64,000 bases of DNA from Palsa-504 sp963767565 (GTDB lineage: Bacteria > Actinomycetota > Actinomycetes > Streptosporangiales > Streptosporangiaceae): NCBI GenBank assembly GCA_963767565.1, contig CAVYEG010000010.1:289536-353535 (forward strand), in the 5' to 3' direction. The first letter of the stretch is position 1. Every line of letters starts with the position of its first letter. The position numbers and the translations under genes are program-made. The notes under the pieces are model-generated. The model ran no database searches. It was not told the DNA's origin and was given only the letters and a program-made list of their open reading frames with translations. This document shows, in pieces, positions 50,875 through 57,651 of the stretch.

Positions 50875-52242
50875 TTAAGCGGCGGGAGCCTGCTCATCTG
50901 GCTGGTTCGATGTCACCGTGCGGTTATGCGCCTTGCCTTGGCGGGTTTGCCGGGCCGCTGAGTCCCGGGCGAGGGCGACGCCGGCGGCGGCCAGTACGGC
51001 CAGGCCGCATAGTACGTACAGGTCGCCTTGCAGCAGCCGGCCTGGGCTAAGCGGATGGCCGGGTGCTGGCAGCGGGAGGAATCCGGAGAAGACGGTGGCG
51101 GCTGCCGCGGCGGCCAGGCCGTACCAGGGCGAGCGGCGCCGCCACGCCGTGGCGGTCACGATGACGAGCAGCGGGATAGCCCATACCCAGTGATGGGTCC
51201 AGGAGAAGGGAGAGATCAGCAGGCCGGTGATGGCGCAGCAGGTCACTCCGGCCAGCTGCTGGCCGCGCCGGTGCGTCCAGACGGCGACGGCCGTTCCGGC
51301 CAGGCCTGTCACCAGTGCTATGGCGAGCCAGCAGGCCTGCGCCGGGTGCCCGGTGCCAGCCAGCCGGGCCACGGCTCCGGCCAGGGACTGATCGGAGGGG
51401 TTGGCCGGGTTGCCGATCCGGTCCTGGTGCCAGAACACGCCGTCGAGCCAGTACGTCCGGGACTGCGAGGGCAGCACGACGGCGCCCACGGCGATGGTCG
51501 CAGCGAAGGTTCCGGCCGCGGTGACGGCGGCCCCGGCTCGCCGGGTGGCCAGCAAGAAGACCACGAAGATGAGCGGGGTGAGCTTGATCCCCGCGGCCAG
51601 CCCGGTGGCGATCCCCTGCCCCCAGCCGCCGTCGCGGCGGCGCAGCAGGTCGGTCCCGGCCAGCGCGGCCACGATCAAGTTGACCTCGCCCAGGTGCAGC
51701 GTGTAGGCCACCGGCCAGGTCAGCAGGGCCAGCGCCGAGGCGGCGAACACGGTCTCGGGGCGCCGCCGCACCCCGGCCGCGGCGAGCGCCAGCGCGCACA
51801 AGACCGCCAGCGCGCCGGCGCTGCCCGCGGTGATGACGGCCGCCAGCCAACCCTCGGGCGAGCGGGCAGCGACGCTGAAGATCACCGCGGCGAGCGGCGG
51901 ATAGGTGAAGCTGTACCGGGCGCCGGCGGCATACAGAGCCCCGCCGCGGGCGGCCTGCTGACCGCCCCACCAGTACACCCGGACGTCCCACAACGGCCAG
52001 TGCGCGCCGGGCGCCGCCAGGCCCGGCCGCAGGTACACCATCAGCGCCACCAGGCCCGTCACAGCCGCGGCCATCCGCCGCCAGCGCTCCTCCCGCCGCG
52101 CCACCACCGTGGCGCGGCCCGCCGCCAGCAGGGCAGAACCGGGCCATGACAGGGCCCTCACCAGGCGGGCCCGACCGCAGCGCACCCACCGAGGCCGGAT
52201 CCGGCGGCCCCGGCCTGAGGCGAGCCGGATACCAGCCTGCAT
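50875..52242 (-). CDS. GT87-like polyprenyl-phosphate sugar (mannosyl) transferase, multi-pass membrane
   Basis: 455 aa from ATG 52242 (longer frame upstream rejected); MAAAVTGLVAL further in is another possible start. About ten membrane helices. The first outside loop has WDVRVYWWGGQQAARGGALY with the Asp of the GT-C D-x-D-like site. HLGEVNLIVAALAGTDLLRR carries the G-(Q/E)-x-N motif, and IKLTPLIFVVFLLATR and LISPFSWTHHWVWAIP are also typical of the PimE-like family. Substrate would be polyprenyl-phosphate mannose or arabinose for envelope glycolipid. Ends overlap the next gene. Confidence 0.8.
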   Translation of the reverse strand: MQAGIRLASGRGRRIRPRWVRCGRARLVRALSWPGSALLAAGRATVVARREERWRRMAAAVTGLVALMVYLRPGLAAPGAHWPLWDVRVYWWGGQQAARGGALYAAGARYSFTYPPLAAVIFSVAARSPEGWLAAVITAGSAGALAVLCALALAAAGVRRRPETVFAASALALLTWPVAYTLHLGEVNLIVAALAGTDLLRRRDGGWGQGIATGLAAGIKLTPLIFVVFLLATRRAGAAVTAAGTFAATIAVGAVVLPSQSRTYWLDGVFWHQDRIGNPANPSDQSLAGAVARLAGTGHPAQACWLAIALVTGLAGTAVAVWTHRRGQQLAGVTCCAITGLLISPFSWTHHWVWAIPLLVIVTATAWRRRSPWYGLAAAAAATVFSGFLPLPAPGHPLSPGRLLQGDLYVLCGLAVLAAAGVALARDSAARQTRQGKAHNRTVTSNQPDEQAPAA

Positions 52243-52817
52243 GGCGGCGGCGAAGCCATAGCGCACTGGGCTGGCCTGACCGCCCGGGCCGGCGCGCGGC
52301 CGGGTTCTGCAGCCCCGGGCCGGCACAACGCCGGCGGCATCACACACGGACCGGCGGCGGGCCCTGCCTGGGCGGCCGCGGTCCGCGGCGTGCGGGACGG
52401 CACTCTCACCGGGACCGCGGCCTGAGAGAACTGTCCTGGCTTCGCCCCGGCCTTAAGGCGGGCCTCGATCCCGCCGCCGGTGACCGCAGCGCCAGCGCTC
52501 CCCGCCCGGAAGACGCAACTGGCGCTGGCGAGGCTGGCGGGCGCGGCCTGCGGACGGGTATGAGCCGCAGCATACAAGCTCCCGGCTACCGCCGTGATGG
52601 CAGCCACGGCGATGGCCAGCGCGGCGCGGCGGGAGCCGGTCAGCACGCGGCCCCGCTCCCGGGCCGCGCCGCCGATGAGGTTGAGCGCGGCCAGCAGCGG
52701 CGTGGTCTCACCCGCGCTGATGAGTTCCCCGGTCAGGTTGATCACCTCGGCGCCGTACCGGGCGCGCCAGGCTCGGGGGTACAGGGACAGCAGGCCGCGC
52801 GCCAGATAGCGGTTCAC
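52158..52817 (-). CDS. Small membrane protein paired with PadR regulator
   Basis: 219 aa from ATG 52817, overlapping the PadR stop by 4 bp. The N-terminal cytoplasmic part LARGLLSLYPRAWRARYGAE is typical of proteins next to PadR genes in actinomycetes. One membrane helix follows (AALAIAVAAITAVAGSLYAA), then a low-complexity outside part. The last 28 codons overlap the GT87 gene and may be a read-on, so the true stop may have been lost by a frameshift. Confidence 0.55.
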   Translation of the reverse strand: MNRYLARGLLSLYPRAWRARYGAEVINLTGELISAGETTPLLAALNLIGGAARERGRVLTGSRRAALAIAVAAITAVAGSLYAAAHTRPQAAPASLASASCVFRAGSAGAAVTGGGIEARLKAGAKPGQFSQAAVPVRVPSRTPRTAAAQAGPAAGPCVMPPALCRPGAAEPGRAPARAVRPAQCAMASPPPCRLVSGSPQAGAAGSGLGGCAAVGPAW

Positions 52818-53131
52818 GACGACGCCACCGCGATGCGCCGCAATCCCACCTGCGCGATGCGGGCCGACTCGGTCAGGCGCTCGTACAAGAACTCCCGGCC
52901 TGCCGCGGTGATCCGGTACGGGCGCCGCCGGTCCTGCGCGGGCAGCGCCTCCACAAAGCCGGCCTGCTCCAGCTTGGCCAGGGCGCTGTACAACGTGCCC
53001 GGGCCGAGCTTGACCCCGGCGAAGTTCTCGATGTCCTTGATCAGCGCGTAGCCGTGCTTTGGCCAGTCGGCCAGGCTGGTCAGGATCAAGATGCTCCGGT
53101 CCGAGGAACCGCGGATGGAATCCCTGGTCAT
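52814..53131 (-). CDS. PadR-family transcriptional regulator
   Basis: 105 aa from ATG 53131 after GGGAGG. RSILILTSLADWPKHGYALI, KDIENFAGVKLGPGTLYSAL, AKLEQAGFVEALPAQDRRRP and YRITAAGREFL form the PadR winged helix with its Y-G...I and GTLY..L..LE..G motifs. It should repress its own operon with the downstream membrane protein. An AT-rich patch at 53150-53185 (AATAACAATATATCGG) is the likely promoter. Confidence 0.88.
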   Translation of the reverse strand: MTRDSIRGSSDRSILILTSLADWPKHGYALIKDIENFAGVKLGPGTLYSALAKLEQAGFVEALPAQDRRRPYRITAAGREFLYERLTESARIAQVGLRRIAVASS

Positions 53132-53628
53132 GCGCCCGCCTCCCGGTAGCTCCAATAACAATATATCGGAAACTGTAATAACGGAAGGCGGTTCATATGG
53201 CCGGCACGGTCATGACGTCACCACCTGGACGACCAGCTGGCCGTCTTCGCCAACGCGACCGCGCACCTGGAACCCGGGCGGATGCCCCAAGCGGAGGTGC
53301 TCGTCCCGCAGCTGCGCCGGGTGCCGCCGGGCTAGACCGGCCGACAGGCCGGCGCCCGCCCGCCGGCAGGGGCGAAGACCAGCAAGCACAACAAGCAGAT
53401 CCGCCAGCTCTGCGCAGCCGAAGCCGGCACCACATCAAGCAGCGTGAGCACACGTAACGGGCGGCTGCGTGCGCGCCTCCACCATGGACCGCTGTCACTC
53501 CAAGTAATCGCGCTGGCCGCCGCCGGGCAGCTCAGCATGGCCGCCGCTGGGCAGATCCGGCTGGCCGTCGTCACTGATGGAAGGCCGCTACCAGGAAGCC
53601 GTTGGGCGTCTGAGAACCAGCAGAAGGC
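53132..53628. other. PadR promoter plus unidentified remnants
   Basis: Besides the AT-rich promoter patch, the plus strand at about 53219-53335 reads DDQLAVFANATAHLEPGRMP then AEVLVPQLRRVPPG and stop. It is protein-like with no start. The rest gives no recognisable gene. Confidence 0.3.
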
Positions 53629-53799
53629 CGGATCATCGTCAAGCGCAGCCAGCTCCAGTCCCTCGCGGACTTCGCCGGGACCGTCCTGCACGAGCTGTCC
53701 CCCGCGCTCAGCGGCGCGCCCGACATGAGCCTTGACTTCGAGCAGCAACTCACCAGAGAACTCGGCGGCATCGTAGCCCGTAACATCACAAACGTCTGA
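53629..53799 (+). pseudogene. C-terminal fragment of a GHKL ATPase-like protein
   Basis: Reads RIIVKRSQLQSLADFAGTVL, HELSPALSGAPDMSLDFEQQ, LTRELGGIVARN, then TGA. This resembles the last domain of bacterial HATPase proteins whose start looks like 50302 (R..L.SL..FAGT.LHE.....GA.D....FE..LTR.LG). With about 3.2 kb of other genes between the two pieces, a single ATPase gene may have been split. The homology call is from memory of the family and is tentative. Confidence 0.4.
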
Positions 53800-53831
53800 G
53801 TGGAACCTCTTCGCCGCGAGCCAGTGCCCGT

Positions 53832-53876
53832 TCCGGATATTGAACTTCTTTTCACCGAACGGGGCCGTGGTTCAGG
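53832..53876 (+). repeat. Dispersed repeat copy R8
   Basis: CCGGATATTGAACTTCTTTT then CACCGAACGGGGCCGTGGTT. It overlaps the last codons of the minus-strand pyrophosphohydrolase gene, whose C-terminus (SPNGLNHGPVR) is encoded by the repeat. Confidence 0.75.
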
Positions 53877-54238
53877 CCGTTCGGGGATTCGGTCAGCGCC
53901 TCGCGGTATTCAGCGGGCCTGATCGACGTATTCGAGAAGATCCGCTGGTCGAAGCCCCCGCGCTCCATCCGCTTGCGGGTCGCTTCCACCACGACATCCT
54001 CCCAGCTCATGCCGTGAGCAGCGGCCAGCGCCTGCAGAACTTCCAGCACGTCCGCCAGTTCCGACCGCAACTGCCCATCCGGTGCCGCCTGCGCTTCCTC
54101 GGCCTCCTCCACCAGCTTCGCCCGCAACGCCGCCAGGTACCCGGCCTCGTCAAGCACGCGGGTAACGGGCCGACCGCCGCCCGCCTCGATGATGCGCGGT
54201 ATCTCGTCGCGGATGAGCTTGCGGTAGTCGAGGTGCAT
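53852..54238 (-). CDS. MazG-like NTP pyrophosphohydrolase (PRA-PH-type)
   Basis: 128 aa from ATG 54238 (MHLDYRKLIRDEIPRIIEAG); the longer upstream frame is not coding. The family signature follows: KLIRDEIP, then LAALRAKLVEEAEEAQA (E-x-x-E), LRSELADVLEVLQALAAAHG (E-x-x-D), and RKRMERGGFDQRIF. These phosphoribosyl-ATP-PPase-like proteins hydrolyse nucleoside triphosphates. The last ten codons come from dispersed repeat R8, so the natural C-terminus has probably been replaced. Confidence 0.82.
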   Translation of the reverse strand: MHLDYRKLIRDEIPRIIEAGGGRPVTRVLDEAGYLAALRAKLVEEAEEAQAAPDGQLRSELADVLEVLQALAAAHGMSWEDVVVEATRKRMERGGFDQRIFSNTSIRPAEYREALTESPNGLNHGPVR

Positions 54239-54375
54239 GGCCTGAAACGCTATCGCCGGGCCGCCCTTGCCAGGACGGCAACATGTTGCCAAGACGCGGA
54301 AGAACTCAGCTACTGACTTCGCGCGGATTGCCTGGCATCCGAAGGAATGCGCACGTCCTGTCCTACCATCTACTG

Positions 54376-54687
54376 GTGGCCAAATGGGATTTGGTTCAGT
54401 CGCACCATGTGCGGCAGGCGGCAGCCGAGTACGACCAGCTGGGCCAGGATGAGTTCCTCGCCCGCCACGGCTTCGGCCCCGCCCGCGCCTATTTGCTGAT
54501 CCTCGACGACAAAAGCTACGACTCCAAGGCCATTCTTGGCGTCGCATACGGCTACGCGACTGGACGCCCACTCGGTCCCCACGAGTTCAGAGGAGGCGTA
54601 CACGGTGCCGCTGGCGTGCTGAGCGCCCTGGTCTTCGAGATCATCAATATCCGCGCACGCGATACGTGCGATTCGCAGGTGCAATAA
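54376..54687 (+). CDS. ScoMcrA-like N-terminal head-domain protein
   Basis: 103 aa from GTG 54376. KWDLVQSHHVRQAAAEYDQL, GQDEFLARHGFGPARAYLLI, DDKSYDSKAILGVAYGYATG and GPHEFRGGVHGAAGVLSALV match the head domain that opens ScoMcrA, the phosphorothioate- and methyl-dependent endonuclease of Streptomyces. Here it is a separate gene, 14 bp before the SBD-HNH gene, and the SRA domain of ScoMcrA is absent. Confidence 0.7.
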   Translation: MAKWDLVQSHHVRQAAAEYDQLGQDEFLARHGFGPARAYLLILDDKSYDSKAILGVAYGYATGRPLGPHEFRGGVHGAAGVLSALVFEIINIRARDTCDSQVQ

Positions 54688-54701
54688 TCGGCCGGTTGGG
54701 G

Positions 54702-55625
54702 ATGACCCGGAACGAGGTGCTGGCGCGGCTGGCCGGATTGCGCCAGGCGCGAGTCGGCCAGGTCAGGGTGCCGCACAAGCCCCTCCTGCTGTTGTGGCTG
54801 TTCGGCCAGTTCGCCGCGACGGGCAGCAGCCAAGCCAGTTACCAGCAGGCCGAAGCGCCCGTCAGCCAGCTGATCAACGACTTCGGCCCGCCCGTGGCCA
54901 CCGCCGCCGCGGCCCGCCAGCGGGCCGCCATGCCGTTCGTCCACCTCGAACGCGAGCTGTGGGATCTGCGCGACGCGGCCGGAACCGAAATCGCCCCCGA
55001 CGCGCCCGAACGCCGTGCCTGGCTCCTGGACCGAGGCGCGATCGGCCGCCTGCGCCCTCCCGTGGAACAGATCCTGGCCGACCCGGCTATCCTGGCAGCC
55101 GCCGCCCGCCTCCTGCTGGACCTGCACTTCACGCCGGTCCTAGCCGAGCTGATCTGCTCCGCCGTCGATCTTGACGTGCCCGCCCTGGACCTCGCCGAAA
55201 CCGGGCGAGTCTCCCGGACCGTCCGGTTGCGGCCCCGCCGCCGCGGCTTCGCCGAGGAGGTTCTGCGCGCTTACGCCTACCAGTGCGCCATGTGTGGCTT
55301 CGACGGCGCGCTCGGCCATTACCCGGTCGCGATCGAGGCGGCCCACGTCCGCTGGCACAGCCAGCAGGGCCCCGACGAGATCACGAACGCCCTGGCCCTC
55401 TGCGCCCTCCACCACGCGCTGTTCGACCTCGGTGTCCTGGGCATCACCGAGGACCGCCGCATCCGCGTGTCCAGCCTGTACGTCGCCAGGACCGAAGCTG
55501 GCCAGGCCGTAGACGCCCTCGCAGGCAAATCCCTCCTGACCCCGCGCCCGCACCAGCCGACGGTGGACATCGTTTACGTCTCCTGGCACCACCGGCAGGT
55601 CTTCAAGGGAGCTCCCGGAAGATAG
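54702..55625 (+). CDS. SBD-HNH type IV restriction endonuclease (ScoMcrA-like)
   Basis: 307 aa from ATG 54702. The sulfur-binding domain lies about 15-165: RVPHKPLLLLWLFGQFAATG, PVSQLINDFGPP, MPFVHLERELWDLRDA. HNH domain about 200-270: AYAYQCAMCGF, VAIEAAHVRWHSQQGPDEIT and NALALCALHHALFDLGVLGI, with a Cys-x-x-Cys/Cys-x-x-His zinc site. Such enzymes bind phosphorothioated DNA and cut nearby, so this would attack DNA carrying Dnd-type modification. Probably works with the head-domain protein encoded upstream. Confidence 0.85.
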   Translation: MTRNEVLARLAGLRQARVGQVRVPHKPLLLLWLFGQFAATGSSQASYQQAEAPVSQLINDFGPPVATAAAARQRAAMPFVHLERELWDLRDAAGTEIAPDAPERRAWLLDRGAIGRLRPPVEQILADPAILAAAARLLLDLHFTPVLAELICSAVDLDVPALDLAETGRVSRTVRLRPRRRGFAEEVLRAYAYQCAMCGFDGALGHYPVAIEAAHVRWHSQQGPDEITNALALCALHHALFDLGVLGITEDRRIRVSSLYVARTEAGQAVDALAGKSLLTPRPHQPTVDIVYVSWHHRQVFKGAPGR

Positions 55626-55773
55626 ATCCAGGCCGCCGCCGTATTGCTGGGCATGTTGAAGGGCCGGATTACACAGCCGCGAGCCAAGCCGGAACAATCC
55701 ACCGACGCCCCGCGCAGAACTGGCATCAATGTGCAGAACTGGCACCAATGTATGGAGACACCGCCTGGGTGTC

Positions 55774-55965
55774 TCAGGCGTGTGCCGTGATGTAGCCCAT
55801 CACGGTTTCCGCGTCGCTGCTTTCGGCGTAGAGGTCGGAGTCGGGGTCGTCTTCCGCGACGCGCCATAGGCCGTGCTTCTTGTCCCACCAGGCGGACCAC
55901 CGCGGGTGGTCCTCTAGGAAGCAGGAGACGCGCGAGGCGTCGCCGGGCGGAGGAAGAACGGCCAT
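55774..55965 (-). CDS. Small hypothetical protein
   Basis: 63 aa from ATG 55965 (MAVLPPPGDASRVSCFLEDH), 7 bp after the stop of the anti-sigma ATPase gene, so cotranscribed. PRWSAWWDKKHGLWRVAEDD is Trp-rich; acidic middle, then ESSDAETVMGYI. No family recognised. Small genes of this kind often sit beside RsbW-like genes in actinomycetes. Confidence 0.55.
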   Translation of the reverse strand: MAVLPPPGDASRVSCFLEDHPRWSAWWDKKHGLWRVAEDDPDSDLYAESSDAETVMGYITAHA

Positions 55966-55972
55966 GTGCAAC

Positions 55973-56368
55973 TCACCTGCCCAGAGTGGCCCAGGCGGTG
56001 CGCCCGCGGAAGTCCCCGTCGATGCCCCACTTCGCTGGGCCAACGATCGCTGTCACGACGTCGAAGCCGTGCGGTCGCCCGTCGGCGGGCGGCCCGTGGT
56101 GCCACGGCCCTCCGCTGTCTTCTACCTCGATCCGGAGGCGGTCCTGGCTGATCTCGGTGCGCAGGGTGAACGCGCCGCCATCGCGGGAGGCGCTGTGCAG
56201 GACGGAGTTGGTGGCGAACTCCGAGGCGATCAGGATCGCGTCGTCGGCCTGCGGGCAGCCGCCCAGCCATCCGGCCAGTGCGGCCCGCGCGTGCCTGACC
56301 TGCCCGGGTTCGGCGGGATAGGTTCCGGTGTGACGGCGGACGCTCGCCGCCGCGGCTGTCGTGGTCAC
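55973..56368 (-). CDS. RsbW-like anti-sigma serine kinase/ATPase
   Basis: 131 aa from ATG 56368. HATPase_c_2 fold: GQVRHARAALAGWLGGCPQA, then N-box ILIASEFATNSVLHSASRDG (E-x-x-x-N), and G1 box LRIEVEDSGGPWHHGPP (D-x-G-G). FDVVTAIVGPAKWGIDGD and RTAWATLGR close it. In actinomycetes such proteins phosphorylate anti-anti-sigma factors or serve in signalling with DUF397 neighbours. Divergent from the DUF5753 regulator at 56500. Confidence 0.82.
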   Translation of the reverse strand: MTTTAAAASVRRHTGTYPAEPGQVRHARAALAGWLGGCPQADDAILIASEFATNSVLHSASRDGGAFTLRTEISQDRLRIEVEDSGGPWHHGPPADGRPHGFDVVTAIVGPAKWGIDGDFRGRTAWATLGR

Positions 56369-56499
56369 TGTCCCTCTCCCGATGGCCGGATTTGTGTTTC
56401 ACAGCCTGTCGCGCGAGGGCTACCGTTGGGAACGAGATCGGCCCGGATGCCCATTGATTGCCGGCCCGGGGTCGCCTTCCTGGAAAGGATGCCGATCAG

Positions 56500-57330
56500 A
56501 TGCCGAACGATGTCGGCCGTGCCGGGACACCCGCAGGCGTCTTCGGCGCGGAACTGCGCTACTACCGGACCCGCGCGGGCCTGTCCCAGAAGGACCTGGC
56601 CTCCCGGGCGAACGTCTCACACGACGTGATCAGCAAGATCGAGACGGGGGAGCGGCCGCCCGCTGAGGACTTCCCGCCCCGCCTCGACGCCGTACCCGAC
56701 CTGGACACCCGCGGCGCCCTGACTCACCTGTGGGACCACCTGAAGAAAGGTCAGAAGCAGCGCCTGCACGGCTGGTTCCAGGAGTGGGCGGACATCGAAG
56801 CCCAGGCCACGGTCCTGCGCTGGTACGAGCCGCTCGTCGTCCCCGGCCTGCTGCAGACCGAGGACTATGCCCGGGCGATCCTCAGCGTGCGCCCCGACGG
56901 CAACCTGGACGACCTCGACGAGCAGGTAGCCGCGCGACTGGCCCGGCAAGCGGTCCTGGACCGCCCGGACGCACCCCAGCTCTGGTGCGTCCTGGACGAG
57001 GGCGTCCTGCACCGCGCCATCGGCGGCAGCAAGATCATGCGCGGCCAGCTCTACCGCCTGGCGGAGGTAGCCGAACACCCCAAGACCACCATCCAGATCG
57101 TCCGCGCCGCCGGCGCCCACGCAGGCCTGCTCGGCGGGTTCATCATCGCGGACCTCGACGCCAGGCCACCCGTCGCGTACCTGGAGACGGCGGCCAAAGG
57201 CCACGTCACCGACAGCCCCTCCGCAGCCGCCCATCTCGCTCTCTCGTTCGATAGACTCCGCGCAGAGGCCGAGTCGTGGGCATCGTCCCGCGACCTGATC
57301 AGGAAAGTGGCCGAGGAACAATGGACCTGA
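56500..57330 (+). CDS. XRE-type HTH regulator with DUF5753 domain (Scr1-like)
   Basis: 276 aa from ATG 56500. HTH: VFGAELRYYRTRAGLSQKDL, ASRANVSHDVISKIETGERP. DUF5753: ADIEAQATVLRWYEPLVVPG, LLQTEDYARAIL, EQVAARLARQAVLDRP, LWCVLDEGVLHRAIGGSKIM, TTIQIVRAAGAHAGLLGGF and SFDRLRAEAESWASSRDLIR. It is paired with an overlapping DUF397 gene and a divergent RsbW-like gene, the common actinomycete triad of developmental (BldB/AbaA-like) loci. Intact counterpart of 19931-20706. Confidence 0.9.
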   Translation: MPNDVGRAGTPAGVFGAELRYYRTRAGLSQKDLASRANVSHDVISKIETGERPPAEDFPPRLDAVPDLDTRGALTHLWDHLKKGQKQRLHGWFQEWADIEAQATVLRWYEPLVVPGLLQTEDYARAILSVRPDGNLDDLDEQVAARLARQAVLDRPDAPQLWCVLDEGVLHRAIGGSKIMRGQLYRLAEVAEHPKTTIQIVRAAGAHAGLLGGFIIADLDARPPVAYLETAAKGHVTDSPSAAAHLALSFDRLRAEAESWASSRDLIRKVAEEQWT

Positions 57331-57509
57331 CCGGCATCGCGTGGCGGAAAAGCAGCTACAGCGGGAGCAATGGCGGAGCCTGCGTCGAGATCGGCACCGT
57401 CGGCCCGGCAGTGGCGCTCCGCGACAGCAAGCACCCGGACGGCCCCCTGCTGGCCTTCACCGCCGACACCTGGCAGGCCTTCATCGCGCAGCTCAAGGCA
57501 AGCGCCTAG
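57321..57509 (+). CDS. DUF397 protein
   Basis: 62 aa from ATG 57321, overlapping the regulator's 3' end by 10 bp. IAWRKSSYSGSNGGACVEIG, then AVALRDSKHPDGPLLAFTAD and TWQAFIAQLK are textbook DUF397. Small acidic-neutral partner of the DUF5753 regulator. Repeat R9 begins 45 bp after the stop. Confidence 0.92.
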   Translation: MDLTGIAWRKSSYSGSNGGACVEIGTVGPAVALRDSKHPDGPLLAFTADTWQAFIAQLKASA

Positions 57510-57553
57510 CCCGGCTGGCGACTGGGTCTCGGACCGTAGCGTCAGTACCGGTC

Positions 57554-57602
57554 CGGGATACTAGAATTTCTTTTTCCCGCCGAACGGACCGTGGTTCTTG
57601 CC
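57554..57602 (+). repeat. Dispersed repeat copy R9
   Basis: CGGGATACTAGAATTTCTTT then TTCCCGCCGAACGGACCGTG, ending GTTCTTGCC. With R1 and R4 the best-preserved copy; ACGGACCGT is an inner palindrome. Confidence 0.8.
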
Positions 57603-57651
57603 GCCGCGGACGGCGGCGTCTACGCGGTCGGCTTCGCCGGCCGTAGCTCGG

